Shown here one piece after another: positions 8,306 to 16,139 of a DNA stretch of 64,000 nucleotides; position 1 is the first letter of the stretch; each line of letters opens with the position of its first letter. Source of the stretch: Erysipelothrix sp. HDW6A (GTDB lineage Bacteria > Bacillota_I > Bacilli_A > Erysipelotrichales > Erysipelotrichaceae); assembly GCF_011400295.1 (NCBI RefSeq), contig NZ_CP049859.1, positions 1,612,001 to 1,676,000 on the forward strand. Direction: 5' to 3'. Made by a program: the position numbers and the translations under genes. Under the pieces are notes generated by a model. The model was not told the origin of the DNA, did not search any database, and saw only the letters and a list, made by a program, of their open reading frames with translations.

Positions 8306-9697
8306 ATGATTCAATTTGGTACTGGAGGATGGCGTGCGATAATCGCTGATGGTTTTACAAAAGCAAACGTACAAATATTGGCACAATCTATTGTTACGGA
8401 ACTTGAGAAAAAAGAAATAGTAATTGGGTTTGATCGTAGGTTTTTATCGGATACAGCTGCACAATGGCTCGCTGAAGTTTTCGCAGGTAACGGTATTCAT
8501 GTTTACTATATTAGAAAAGCAGTACCTACTCCAATGATAATGTTTGCGACTGAGAAGCAAAACTTAGACTTTGGATTAGCTGTTACAGCAAGTCATAACC
8601 CAGCAATTTATAATGGTGTTAAAGTGTTTACTAAAGGTGGACGCGATGCAACACAAGATGTTACAGCTGTGCTTCAAAAGAATGCAGATAGTAATCCTGA
8701 GATAAAACACATTGATTTTAAAGAAGGACTCGATAAAGGAATAATTGAGTACTATAATCCACAGAACGACTATATTGACGCAATCTTAGACTTTGTTGAT
8801 ACTGAAGCAATACGTAAAGCTGGTCTACGGGTGTTAGTTGATACAATGTATGGTGTATCTAAAACATCTTTATCTATAATTTTAAATACTACACGTTGTG
8901 ATGTTGATATAATAAACGATAGACACGACACTCTTTTCGGAGGAAAACTTCCTTCCCCTGCTTCTGCAACCTTACACAAACTAAGTGATCAAGTTAGAGA
9001 GAATCATTATGACTTGGGTGTTGCTACTGATGGTGACGCAGATAGAATCGGAATAATCGATGAAAATGGGCGATACATTCATCCCAACTTATTAATTGCA
9101 TTAATATATCGATATTTATTGGTAGAAAAAAAATGGCATGGCCCAGCAGTACGAAATCTATCAACCACGCATCTTATCGATAAAATTGCAGCTAAGTATG
9201 GACAATATGTCGTTGAAACACCTGTTGGATTCAAACATATCACTGAGGCAATGGAAGAGCATAATGCAATTATCGGTGGTGAGTCTAGTGGTGGACTAAC
9301 AATCTCTGGACACATTAAAGGTAAAGATGGAATTTTTGCAGCAACCTTACTTGTTGAAATGATTAGTGTGACTGGGAAACAGATTGGACAGTTAGTAAAT
9401 GAGCTGTATAAGGAATTTGGCAGTGTATATAATGACGAACGCGATTATTCTTTCACTCAGGAAAAGAAAGATGAAATCAATGATATTGTATTCAAGCAAA
9501 AGAAATTACCCGAGTTTGAAAAAGAAATACGTTCATTTAGCTATCTCGATGGATTAAAAATAATCTTTGATGATGGTTCTTGGATTAGTGCACGTTTCTC
9601 AGGAACAGAACCACTTCTTAGAATATTTGCTGAAGCAGAAACCTACCAAGATAATATTTTCGCGATTAGAACTATGGAAGAGTTCTTAGGTCTGTAA
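8306..9697 (+). CDS. Phosphohexomutase (phosphoglucomutase/phosphomannomutase family)
   Basis: The start is placed at 8306 because AGGAGG lies 9 bases before this ATG; a longer frame from 8258 has no such site. The 463-residue protein has all four family signatures: the phosphoserine loop TASHNPAIYNG, the metal loop DGDADR, the sugar loop GGESSGG, and the phosphate-binding RFSGTEPLLR. It interconverts hexose 1- and 6-phosphates in the cytosol. Facing away from a probable sugar-phosphate importer with only about 160 bp between them, it may channel imported hexose phosphates. Whether glucose or mannose phosphates are preferred cannot be told from sequence. Confidence 0.92.
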   Translation: MIQFGTGGWRAIIADGFTKANVQILAQSIVTELEKKEIVIGFDRRFLSDTAAQWLAEVFAGNGIHVYYIRKAVPTPMIMFATEKQNLDFGLAVTASHNPAIYNGVKVFTKGGRDATQDVTAVLQKNADSNPEIKHIDFKEGLDKGIIEYYNPQNDYIDAILDFVDTEAIRKAGLRVLVDTMYGVSKTSLSIILNTTRCDVDIINDRHDTLFGGKLPSPASATLHKLSDQVRENHYDLGVATDGDADRIGIIDENGRYIHPNLLIALIYRYLLVEKKWHGPAVRNLSTTHLIDKIAAKYGQYVVETPVGFKHITEAMEEHNAIIGGESSGGLTISGHIKGKDGIFAATLLVEMISVTGKQIGQLVNELYKEFGSVYNDERDYSFTQEKKDEINDIVFKQKKLPEFEKEIRSFSYLDGLKIIFDDGSWISARFSGTEPLLRIFAEAETYQDNIFAIRTMEEFLGL

Positions 9698-9725
9698 GTA
9701 TCTTATTTCATTAAATATATTATTA

Positions 9726-9768
9726 AAACCGACCTCACTTACTGTCTATTTGTAAGTGAGGTCGGTTT
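9726..9768. terminator. Strong terminator after the phosphohexomutase gene
   Basis: A perfect 17-bp stem (9726-9742 with 9752-9768) has a 9-base loop. A residues at the left end and T at the right allow termination from either side, matching the convergent arrangement with the choline-kinase-like gene. Confidence 0.92.
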
Positions 9769-9817
9769 CTCTTCTAGTTGAACTCCTAATCTAAGAATTC
9801 AACAACATTCAATATCT

Positions 9818-10738
9818 TTAATTATTCTCTTCTATAATATATTTTTCTTGAAATTTTCTTAAATTATCCACTAAGCAATTAAATCTTTCAATACCATATT
9901 GGTAAAAATCGTTAGTTGAATTATCAGATTCCTGCGTCTCTCTAATAAAACCCCATAAGCTCCACAATAAATCGATACTCAATTTATTTAATTCAAACTC
10001 TCTTAAATCTTCAAGCTCAGGTTCTTTTTCGAGATAGGTACTTAATAGTATCATATCTAAGTCATCAGAGTAGTCAGCTTCTATAGAAATATCGGCTAAA
10101 TCCCAATAAGGATTATTCATTCCAGCATACTCCCAATCCACTAAAAATAATCGATTATCGCTATCTAAAATAAAGTTTTCAGGTAGTGGATCATTATGAC
10201 TTAATACACGTTTATCACACTTCGATGTATTAATAATATTCAAAGCTTGTTCTCTGATAGTATAATAATTTTCAGGTGTTCTTGCGTTGGAGTCGCTAAT
10301 TGCTTTTTCATAAAGAGATAACATTTCATTAATATCAAACAGTACGTCTACTTTATCTGCCTCTGTATGAAGATTCTTCATTAAGTTCGCTACTTGAATA
10401 ACTGTTTTCTTATCTCTCAATTTTGCAGCATTCATTGTTTCTGCACCTTCGATATATTTAGAAACTTTGATTCCACTAACATCATCAAACAAGACTAAAG
10501 GAGCATCAATTTTTAGATGTTCCAAAGCTCTCACAATAACTCCTTCATCCGATCTGTTAATAATTTTATCAGTTTCAAACCCTGGTAACCTAACTACAAA
10601 AACCTGATCAATAGTCTTAACTACGAAGTTTCTATTAGTTAAACCTCCGATTCTCGAGATATCGAGAATGTTCATTTTCGTTGATAAATCATTCATTTCC
10701 ATTACATTATATATTTCTTTCATATTTTCCATGTTCAT
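9818..10738 (-). CDS. LicA-like choline/ethanolamine kinase
   Basis: An aminoglycoside-phosphotransferase-fold protein of 306 residues. The catalytic Brenner motif is HNDPLPENFIL and the metal aspartate lies in LFLVDWEYAGMNNPYWDLAD, both typical of choline kinases such as LicA. Phosphocholine made by such enzymes decorates surface polymers. No licB, licC or licD is adjacent, so the substrate is inferred from the motifs. The start is uncertain: a -10 TATAAT (complement of 10739-10744) directly abuts the first ATG, so translation must be leaderless or begin at a later ATG (third or sixth codon). Confidence 0.8.
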   Translation of the reverse strand: MNMENMKEIYNVMEMNDLSTKMNILDISRIGGLTNRNFVVKTIDQVFVVRLPGFETDKIINRSDEGVIVRALEHLKIDAPLVLFDDVSGIKVSKYIEGAETMNAAKLRDKKTVIQVANLMKNLHTEADKVDVLFDINEMLSLYEKAISDSNARTPENYYTIREQALNIINTSKCDKRVLSHNDPLPENFILDSDNRLFLVDWEYAGMNNPYWDLADISIEADYSDDLDMILLSTYLEKEPELEDLREFELNKLSIDLLWSLWGFIRETQESDNSTNDFYQYGIERFNCLVDNLRKFQEKYIIEENN

Positions 10739-10780
10739 ATTATAGCATAATATTAAATTTATGAAAATTTCTTTAACAAA

Positions 10781-10805
10781 AGCAGTTGAAAACTGCTACT
10801 TTTTC
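10781..10805. terminator. Hairpin upstream of the choline-kinase-like gene
   Basis: AGCAGTT pairs with AACTGCT around a 3-base loop, with T-rich sequence on both sides. It lies between the licA-like promoter and the manA terminator and probably insulates the two. Confidence 0.5.
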
Positions 10806-10824
10806 TATCTATGAGTTAAGCTAC

Positions 10825-10846
10825 AAAAAAGACGCCTAGCGTCTTT
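10825..10846 (-). terminator. Terminator of manA
   Basis: AAAGACGC pairs with GCGTCTTT around TAG, followed on the minus strand by a T run. It begins four bases after the manA stop codon. Confidence 0.88.
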
Positions 10847-10849
10847 TAA

Positions 10850-11812
10850 TTAAACATTCACTCTAATAAAGTTTGCGTTACCTTCTAACACTATTGAGTC
10901 AGTACCAGCATCAATGAACACAGAATCACCTTTTTTAAGTTCTAACGTTTGATTATCATTAGTAAGTGACATTGTACCTTCAAGTACAACTAAAGCATTG
11001 AAGCTTGTATTATCTACCGAGAACTTCTCACTACCATTTAAGGTATATCCTGTGGTTGTAAAGTATTTACACCTTGCCAACAGTTGTTTGCTTCCAAATT
11101 CTGTTGTCTCAAGTAAACCAGATGGTTTAAACGAAACATCTAAGGGACTTAGCTTGGATACATCGATTGATTGTTGAATATGGAGTTCACGTAGGTTCCC
11201 ATTAGCATCTTTACGATTAAAATCATGAACTCGATAGGTCGTATTGGAGTTTTGTTGAATCTCACAGATCACAATCCCAGCTCCAATAGCATGAATTGTT
11301 CCAGCTTCAACGAAAATCACATCACCTTTTTTTACTGATACAGTCTTAAGTTTGTCGAGAATACTATCTTCATGAATTGCTTCAGCAAACTCTTCACGTG
11401 TCATTTCATTTTTCACACCATAATAAATTTTAGAATCAGGTAAAGCTTCCAAAATAATCCACATTTCAGTTTTTCCATATTCATTTTCATGCTTAAGACC
11501 ATACTCATCATCTGGATGTACTTGGATTGATAAATCTTTCTTTGCATCGATGAATTTTATAAGGATTGGAAAACGATCAAATGACTTACCGTTGTCACCT
11601 AGAACATCAGAACCTTTTTTATTAATATATTCCTGAAGCGTCAAACCTTGGTATTCTCCATTTGCAACTACAGACGGTCCATCAGGATGCGTTGATACTT
11701 CCCAGCTTTCTGCTAAAGGATTTAAATCGGTATCTTTTTGATATTCACTCTTTAAAAGATTCCCTCCCCATAAGTAATCTTTATAACTTGGATTTAACTT
11801 TATTACGCTCAT
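10850..11812 (-). CDS. manA: Mannose-6-phosphate isomerase, class I
   Basis: The enzyme interconverts mannose 6-phosphate and fructose 6-phosphate using zinc. Metal ligands are visible in QVHPDDEYG, in the glutamate of KTEMWIIL and in YRVHDFNR. The 320-residue length matches the short Gram-positive ManA type. It starts with MSVIKLNPSYKDYLWGG, the usual N-terminus. It is a single-gene unit with its own terminator; a -10 box TATAAT lies upstream near 11870. Mannose-family PTS genes about 30 kb away could feed it if they take up mannose. Confidence 0.95.
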   Translation of the reverse strand: MSVIKLNPSYKDYLWGGNLLKSEYQKDTDLNPLAESWEVSTHPDGPSVVANGEYQGLTLQEYINKKGSDVLGDNGKSFDRFPILIKFIDAKKDLSIQVHPDDEYGLKHENEYGKTEMWIILEALPDSKIYYGVKNEMTREEFAEAIHEDSILDKLKTVSVKKGDVIFVEAGTIHAIGAGIVICEIQQNSNTTYRVHDFNRKDANGNLRELHIQQSIDVSKLSPLDVSFKPSGLLETTEFGSKQLLARCKYFTTTGYTLNGSEKFSVDNTSFNALVVLEGTMSLTNDNQTLELKKGDSVFIDAGTDSIVLEGNANFIRVNV

Positions 11813-12046
11813 GGCTTACCTCGTTTAAATTGATGAAAAGTGATACTATCCAATTTTCACCAAAATTATAGCAAAGCTATCCTTAATAATTATGTGTTTA
11901 AGGCTCTTAGTAGACTTTGATTTTGAAATAATTTTCTTATATATATTATATTTTTATGAAACGAGTATTCTTGGGGGAAAAACCGAAAAACATACCTATA
12001 TTTGTTCTATTCTTGAGTCAATCACAATGAAAACTATGTAAATTAT

Positions 12047-12075
12047 TTTACATTTCTCCATTCTTATGATAAGAT
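12047..12075 (+). promoter_or_regulatory. Promoter and 5' leader of the cold-shock gene
   Basis: TTTACA, a 17-bp spacer and TAAGAT put the transcription start near 12082, leaving a leader of about 75 bases before the ATG. Long leaders are common in cold-shock genes. The rest of the 345-bp gap between manA and this gene shows nothing else that I can support. Confidence 0.7.
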
Positions 12076-12157
12076 AGCTCAGAAATAAGGTTAAAACTCG
12101 TTCAATAATTAATTTTGTTATGAATAGTGTTCTTATTCAAGACAGGAGGTATTATTA

Positions 12158-12373
12158 ATGGAATCAGGAAAAATGAAATTTTTCGATATCGATAAAGGTT
12201 TCGGTATCATCGTTCGCGATAAATCCAAAGAAGAAATATACGTACACCATTCCGCCATTAATATCGATGGTTATGTCACTTTAACTAAAGGACAACGACT
12301 ATCATTTGATATTGTTGAGGGACAACATGGTAAACAAGCACACAACGTAAAGAGCTTACTCTTAAGAGCATAA
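12158..12373 (+). CDS. Cold-shock domain protein
   Basis: A single cold-shock domain of 71 residues. The RNA-binding motifs are KGFGIIV (RNP1) and IYVHHSAI (RNP2), the latter with two histidines where HFS is usual. Such proteins bind single-stranded RNA and act as RNA chaperones. AGGAGG sits 10 bases before the ATG. The C-terminus SLLLRA is slightly divergent, and its codons form the left arm of the terminator. Confidence 0.93.
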   Translation: MESGKMKFFDIDKGFGIIVRDKSKEEIYVHHSAINIDGYVTLTKGQRLSFDIVEGQHGKQAHNVKSLLLRA

Positions 12374-12382
12374 GCTCTTTTT
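12351..12382 (+). terminator. Terminator of the cold-shock gene
   Basis: AGAGCTTA (12351-12358) pairs with TAAGCTCT (12371-12378), followed by a short T run. The left arm is inside the coding sequence. Confidence 0.8.
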
Positions 12383-12407
12383 CTTTGTAGTTTTGGAATT
12401 TTTATTG

Positions 12408-12436
12408 TTGAGCTTCTCTAAACTGCACTCTATAAT
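12408..12436 (+). promoter_or_regulatory. Promoter of the XRE-type regulator gene
   Basis: TTGAGC, 17 bp and a perfect TATAAT give a start near 12443. The resulting leader of about 105 bases can fold: TTCAGTT/AACTGAA at 12481-12504 inside a weaker outer pairing of TTGCTAC with GTAGCAA. Confidence 0.6.
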
Positions 12437-12548
12437 AGAGATATAGGTACTTTGCTACCAGTGGTTGACACATTATACGCTTCAGTTTCTCGCTTGCAAC
12501 TGAATGAATTGGTAAAGTTTAAGTAGCAAGAAAGAGAGAAATCACACA

Positions 12549-13505
12549 ATGATCCTAGCAGATAAAATTATTAGTTTAAGAAAAAAACAAGGGTGGTCAC
12601 AAGAAGAATTAGCCCATCAACTTAATGTATCAAGACAAGCAGTCTCTAAGTGGGAAAGTACTGCATCAATACCAGAGTTGGATAAAATTATTAAGATGAG
12701 CCAACTATTTGGTGTAAGTACAGATTACTTACTTATTGACGATCTAGAAGATGTCGAATATTCCGATTATGAAGAATCAACAGTTAGGAAGATTGATTTA
12801 GAAACAGCAAACCAATATCTAACTGTCTCAAAGATGGCATACCAAAAAATCGCTTTCGGAGTAGCATTATGTATTTTATCACCTGTTGTACTACTAACTC
12901 TGGTCTCCTATTCTGAATCAAACCCAAATCAATTAAAGGAAAATACAGCAATTGCAATCGGACTCTTTGTTCTATTCCTTATTGCATTTATTGCTATCGC
13001 AATTTTTATCACCTACTCAATGAAACTATCAAAATTCAATTACCTAAATGAAGAAGACTTTGATTTAGAGTATGGCGTACGAGGTGTCGTTGAGAAACGT
13101 GCAGAGAAAGTTATAGATAAGCTCCATGAGAAAATAGTAATAGGAATTGGAATTATTTTTGTAGCTGTAATGCAGCTAGTAGTTGGCAGTATGTTGAATG
13201 AAGATATCATTATTTACCTTACAGCATCATTGCTTGTCTTAGTATCCTTTGCAGTATATATCCTTACTTATTACGGAATGGAGAAAAACAGTTATTCCTT
13301 AATTCTTCAAGAAGGTGAATTCTCACCAAAGTCAAAAGCAGCTCAAAAGAAGTCGGAACCATTCAGTAGTGCATTCTGGATTCTTACAACAGGTCTCTAT
13401 CTTGCCCTAAGTTTCTTTACAATGGGCTGGCATAAAACATGGATTATTTGGCCAATCGCAGGATTTATCTACGCTGCAATTAATGTAATTATCACAAAAG
13501 AATAG
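12549..13505 (+). CDS. XRE-family regulator with membrane-anchored C-terminal part
   Basis: Residues 1-65 are a Cro/C1-type helix-turn-helix (WSQEELAHQLNVSRQAVSKW). The remaining 250 residues contain about six hydrophobic segments: two near 100-155, two near 195-240 and two near 275-315. Proteins of this design are common in Firmicutes, where the DNA-binding part is tethered to the membrane; their signals are mostly unknown. It is followed 27 bases later by the DUF1294 gene, so the two may be co-transcribed. The ribosome-binding site is weak (AAGAGAG). Confidence 0.85.
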   Translation: MILADKIISLRKKQGWSQEELAHQLNVSRQAVSKWESTASIPELDKIIKMSQLFGVSTDYLLIDDLEDVEYSDYEESTVRKIDLETANQYLTVSKMAYQKIAFGVALCILSPVVLLTLVSYSESNPNQLKENTAIAIGLFVLFLIAFIAIAIFITYSMKLSKFNYLNEEDFDLEYGVRGVVEKRAEKVIDKLHEKIVIGIGIIFVAVMQLVVGSMLNEDIIIYLTASLLVLVSFAVYILTYYGMEKNSYSLILQEGEFSPKSKAAQKKSEPFSSAFWILTTGLYLALSFFTMGWHKTWIIWPIAGFIYAAINVIITKE

Positions 13506-13532
13506 AGTTTATGTATTAATCAAGGAGTATTT

Positions 13533-13808
13533 ATGATCAAAAATTATCTAGTATATCTTCTCTTTATCAATATCGTTTCTTTCATTGTAATGGCAATTGA
13601 TAAAAGAAAAGCAAAACTACATACACTAAGAGTCTCGGAATTAACCCTTACGCTATTAAGTGGATTGGGTGGGTTTATTGGAATGATTATCTCTGGGACC
13701 CTATTTCGACATAAAACACAGAAAAGAAGTTTCCAACTTAAAGTAGCACTTGCAGCTATCATACATTGTATTCTTATCTACATTTATTTAAACAGTAATC
13801 TTGTCTGA
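13533..13808 (+). CDS. DUF1294 family small membrane protein
   Basis: The 91-residue protein shows the full DUF1294 pattern: MAIDKRKAKLHTLRVSE, then LLSGLGGFIGMI and FRHKTQKRSFQ. Three or four membrane segments are predicted. AAGGAG precedes the ATG. Function in the family is unknown. It follows the XRE-type regulator gene closely in the same direction. Confidence 0.9.
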   Translation: MIKNYLVYLLFINIVSFIVMAIDKRKAKLHTLRVSELTLTLLSGLGGFIGMIISGTLFRHKTQKRSFQLKVALAAIIHCILIYIYLNSNLV

Positions 13809-13870
13809 TATGCATTTAAGTCGTTTCCTTTGTAAAATGATTGTTTGAATATTGTTTATAAATCACATAG

Positions 13871-13899
13871 TTGTTAAAGAGATGTAAAAGCAATATAAT
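13871..13899 (+). promoter_or_regulatory. Promoter of the DUF4649 and YjdI-like pair
   Basis: TTGTTA, a 17-bp spacer and a perfect TATAAT lie 28 bp before the DUF4649 start codon. Confidence 0.8.
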
Positions 13900-13927
13900 T
13901 AACATATACAGTATAGGAGGCGATTTG

Positions 13928-14131
13928 ATGTTTATTATTCATTATTTAAATAATGGAACAGAATCAAAGAAAGAGTATCCATCAGTTAGTGATTTTGTAG
14001 GTGCTCAGTATCGTGAAGTACCTGATTTGCAGGACTATTTCCAAGTTGTATCAGCAACAGTCGATGGAAAAGAAATTGAACTTCAAGATAAAACAATTGG
14101 CGGATTATTCGCTTACCTAACAAAGAAATGA
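13928..14131 (+). CDS. DUF4649 family protein, 67 residues
   Basis: The start is set at 13928, where AGGAGG precedes the ATG by 8 bases; a longer frame from 13871 would begin inside the promoter. The pattern MFIIHYLNNG, VPDLQDYFQVVSATVDGKEI and TIGGLFAYL matches the DUF4649 family of streptococci and relatives, small cytosolic proteins of unknown role. The next gene, an iron-sulfur protein, starts 7 bases downstream and is probably co-transcribed. Confidence 0.75.
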   Translation: MFIIHYLNNGTESKKEYPSVSDFVGAQYREVPDLQDYFQVVSATVDGKEIELQDKTIGGLFAYLTKK

Positions 14132-14138
14132 GGCAAGT

Positions 14139-14381
14139 ATGACAGAAAAAGAACTCTTAGAAAAAGGGTATAGAAAATATGTTGGAACTAAAGTAGATGT
14201 CTACTTTAATAAAGATATATGCCAACATTCAGGTATTTGTGTTAAAGGACTTAGTGAAGTCTTTGATCTCAACAGAAAGCCTTGGATAATACCTGATAAC
14301 GCAACAGAAGAAGCGTTAATTAATCTAATAGATAGTTGTCCAAGTGGTGCTCTTCAATACATAGTAAAAAACGAGAACTAA
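14139..14381 (+). CDS. YjdI-type small iron-sulfur protein
   Basis: At 80 residues it carries one ferredoxin-like cluster site. Cysteines lie in ICQHSGICVKG and CPSGALQY, and the segment NRKPWIIPDNA is the conserved YjdI middle. The spacing fits the divergent 4Fe-4S mono-cluster family (Fer4_19), whose partner is unknown. It is the second gene of a two-gene unit and ends in a terminator that includes its stop codon. Confidence 0.88.
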   Translation: MTEKELLEKGYRKYVGTKVDVYFNKDICQHSGICVKGLSEVFDLNRKPWIIPDNATEEALINLIDSCPSGALQYIVKNEN

Positions 14382-14395
14382 GTTCTCGTTTTTCT
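14367..14395. terminator. Bidirectional terminator
   Basis: ACGAGAAC pairs with GTTCTCGT, flanked by A on the left and T on the right. It serves the YjdI-like gene and the convergent dipeptidase gene. Confidence 0.88.
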
Positions 14396-15328
14396 TTACA
14401 TATATTTATCTACATAACGCATGAAGTTATTGTAAGCAATATCTCTTGCACGATCTTCTCCATAACGTTTTTCAATGGCTTGTAAGACGTTTTGTGTATC
14501 TGAGCTGTCCACAAGATTCTCAACTTTGGTGAAAATACCATCAAAGTCAGATCCTAGCCCAATGGAAGCTTGATACCCTTTCTGCGTAAAGTACTCTAAG
14601 TGAGTAAGGATATCATCTATTGTTGCAGGTAACTCGTCCACAATAAATGGCTCACAATATACAAGATGAATTGGCGAATCTTTCGATCTGAGACGTTCAA
14701 TTTGATCATCGTTGAGATTTCTTCGATGGGATGCAACACTTTGAGCATTTGAGTGAGATGCTATGACATGTTTGGCATGATCAAGTACATCTTCAAAGCC
14801 TTTAAGACTAATATGCGAAACATCAATGAAAAGATTTCTCTTATTCATGAGCTCTACTACCTCAAGACCAAACTCTGTTAATCCGGCACCACGTTTTTCT
14901 CCAATACCATCACAAGCTAAGTTAGCATTATTCCATGTCATACCAATGGATAAGACACCTTCTGATAATAAGTGTTCTACCTTATGAATATCTGTATCAA
15001 CACAATCTAATCCCTCAAGCGTTAGAAACGTACCAATTTCATGTTCTTTCAAATTATGAATGTCATGAAAATTAAACAACTGAACAAAACCATCTTGTGC
15101 TAATACTTTTTCTTTATACATACGAACTTGCATCAGTGCTGCTTCGTATTTCTGATTCCAAGGAATCTCAGGATCAATAAAGATTGCGAAGGCTTGGACT
15201 TTAATTCCACCCTCGCGCATTTTTACAACATTTACATCAAGTTCTTCACTATCATAAAAATCTAAGTCTGGATTTTCTTGTAATTTAAGTAGTGCGTCAC
15301 AATGCCAATCTATTACTGGATATTTCAT
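14396..15328 (-). CDS. Membrane-dipeptidase family (M19) peptidase
   Basis: A zinc dipeptidase of the renal-dipeptidase family, 310 residues, cytosolic (no signal peptide). The metal site shows the N-terminal DWHCD pair, the bridging glutamate in FLTLEGLDC, and later motifs DVSHIS, ASHSNA and GLGSDFDG. Such enzymes split dipeptides, including those with D-residues. The gene stands alone, with a HAD gene upstream on the same strand. The substrate is not predictable. Confidence 0.93.
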   Translation of the reverse strand: MKYPVIDWHCDALLKLQENPDLDFYDSEELDVNVVKMREGGIKVQAFAIFIDPEIPWNQKYEAALMQVRMYKEKVLAQDGFVQLFNFHDIHNLKEHEIGTFLTLEGLDCVDTDIHKVEHLLSEGVLSIGMTWNNANLACDGIGEKRGAGLTEFGLEVVELMNKRNLFIDVSHISLKGFEDVLDHAKHVIASHSNAQSVASHRRNLNDDQIERLRSKDSPIHLVYCEPFIVDELPATIDDILTHLEYFTQKGYQASIGLGSDFDGIFTKVENLVDSSDTQNVLQAIEKRYGEDRARDIAYNNFMRYVDKYM

Positions 15329-15386
15329 AGTATCACCAACCTTTTGTTACTATAATATCACTTTTTAGTACGACATGTGAGAATAA

Positions 15387-15409
15387 TAAAAAAAGATGCC
15401 AAAGCATCT
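15387..15409 (-). terminator. Terminator of the HAD hydrolase gene
   Basis: AGATGC pairs with GCATCT around a 4-base loop; seven T follow on the minus strand. Confidence 0.75.
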
Positions 15410-15458
15410 CTAATTATTCTTTATAGCTATACATAGAAATGCAAATCATGATCTTATA

Positions 15459-16064
15459 TTAGATTAAGCGAACTGTCTTAAGAAATTCTCTAAATAAATC
15501 AACATTACCATTGTAATGATAAGCAAACATACCTACTTTTTGAGAAGCCATAACATTAGCCATGATATCATCTACAAAAAGACATTCCTCAGCATTTAAC
15601 TTATTTTTCTCAAGCAGATATTCATAAATCCTTACGTCAGGTTTAGAAATATTTATATCAGCAGAAATTACGAGATCATCAAAATAATTAAAGACTTCAT
15701 ATTTATCTTTATAAGTATAGAATCTAGCTGCTGCATTCGAACATAGATAGATCCCATACCCTTTTGATTTTAATTCTTTAACTAATTCTAGCATATCAAG
15801 TCTTGGAACCTTATGATTTTGCCATGTACTAAAGATATCCTCAACCATATTGCGTAGATGGTCTGGTGATTCTTTAGATATTTTCTCACTAGCCTCTTCA
15901 AATGATATATCACCATTATCAAGCATTCCCCACAATGGACTCGTAAAAATAACGCGTTTAAGTTCCTTAATTGTGTCGAGATCATCAGTATAACGCGATA
16001 GTATATAATCTGGACTAAAGTCCATTAAAACATTACCCATATCAAAAACGAAATTTTTTATCAT
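15459..16064 (-). CDS. HAD-superfamily hydrolase (YihX-like phosphatase)
   Basis: A 201-residue HAD protein with a helical cap. Motif I is FDMGNVL, motif II is LCSNA, the lysine of motif III is in ISKPDVR and motif IV is FVDDIMANV. Family members dephosphorylate small sugar phosphates. It is transcribed on its own behind the terminator of the upstream MFS gene. Confidence 0.88.
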   Translation of the reverse strand: MIKNFVFDMGNVLMDFSPDYILSRYTDDLDTIKELKRVIFTSPLWGMLDNGDISFEEASEKISKESPDHLRNMVEDIFSTWQNHKVPRLDMLELVKELKSKGYGIYLCSNAAARFYTYKDKYEVFNYFDDLVISADINISKPDVRIYEYLLEKNKLNAEECLFVDDIMANVMASQKVGMFAYHYNGNVDLFREFLKTVRLI

Positions 16065-16095
16065 ATGTTTACCCTCTTTTATTTAAAATAACACA

Positions 16096-16118
16096 AAAGG
16101 ATGAACGAGTCATCCTTT
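16096..16118 (-). terminator. Terminator at the end of the PTS/NagA/MFS operon
   Basis: AAAGGATGA pairs with TCATCCTTT around a 5-base loop; a T-rich run follows on the minus strand. Confidence 0.8.
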
Positions 16119-16139
16119 CCATGTTAAATAATATAGTTT

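Noticed and set aside
13544-13762. 72-residue frame opposite the DUF1294 gene
   Set aside because: It is the mirror of a recognised family gene and has no start signal.
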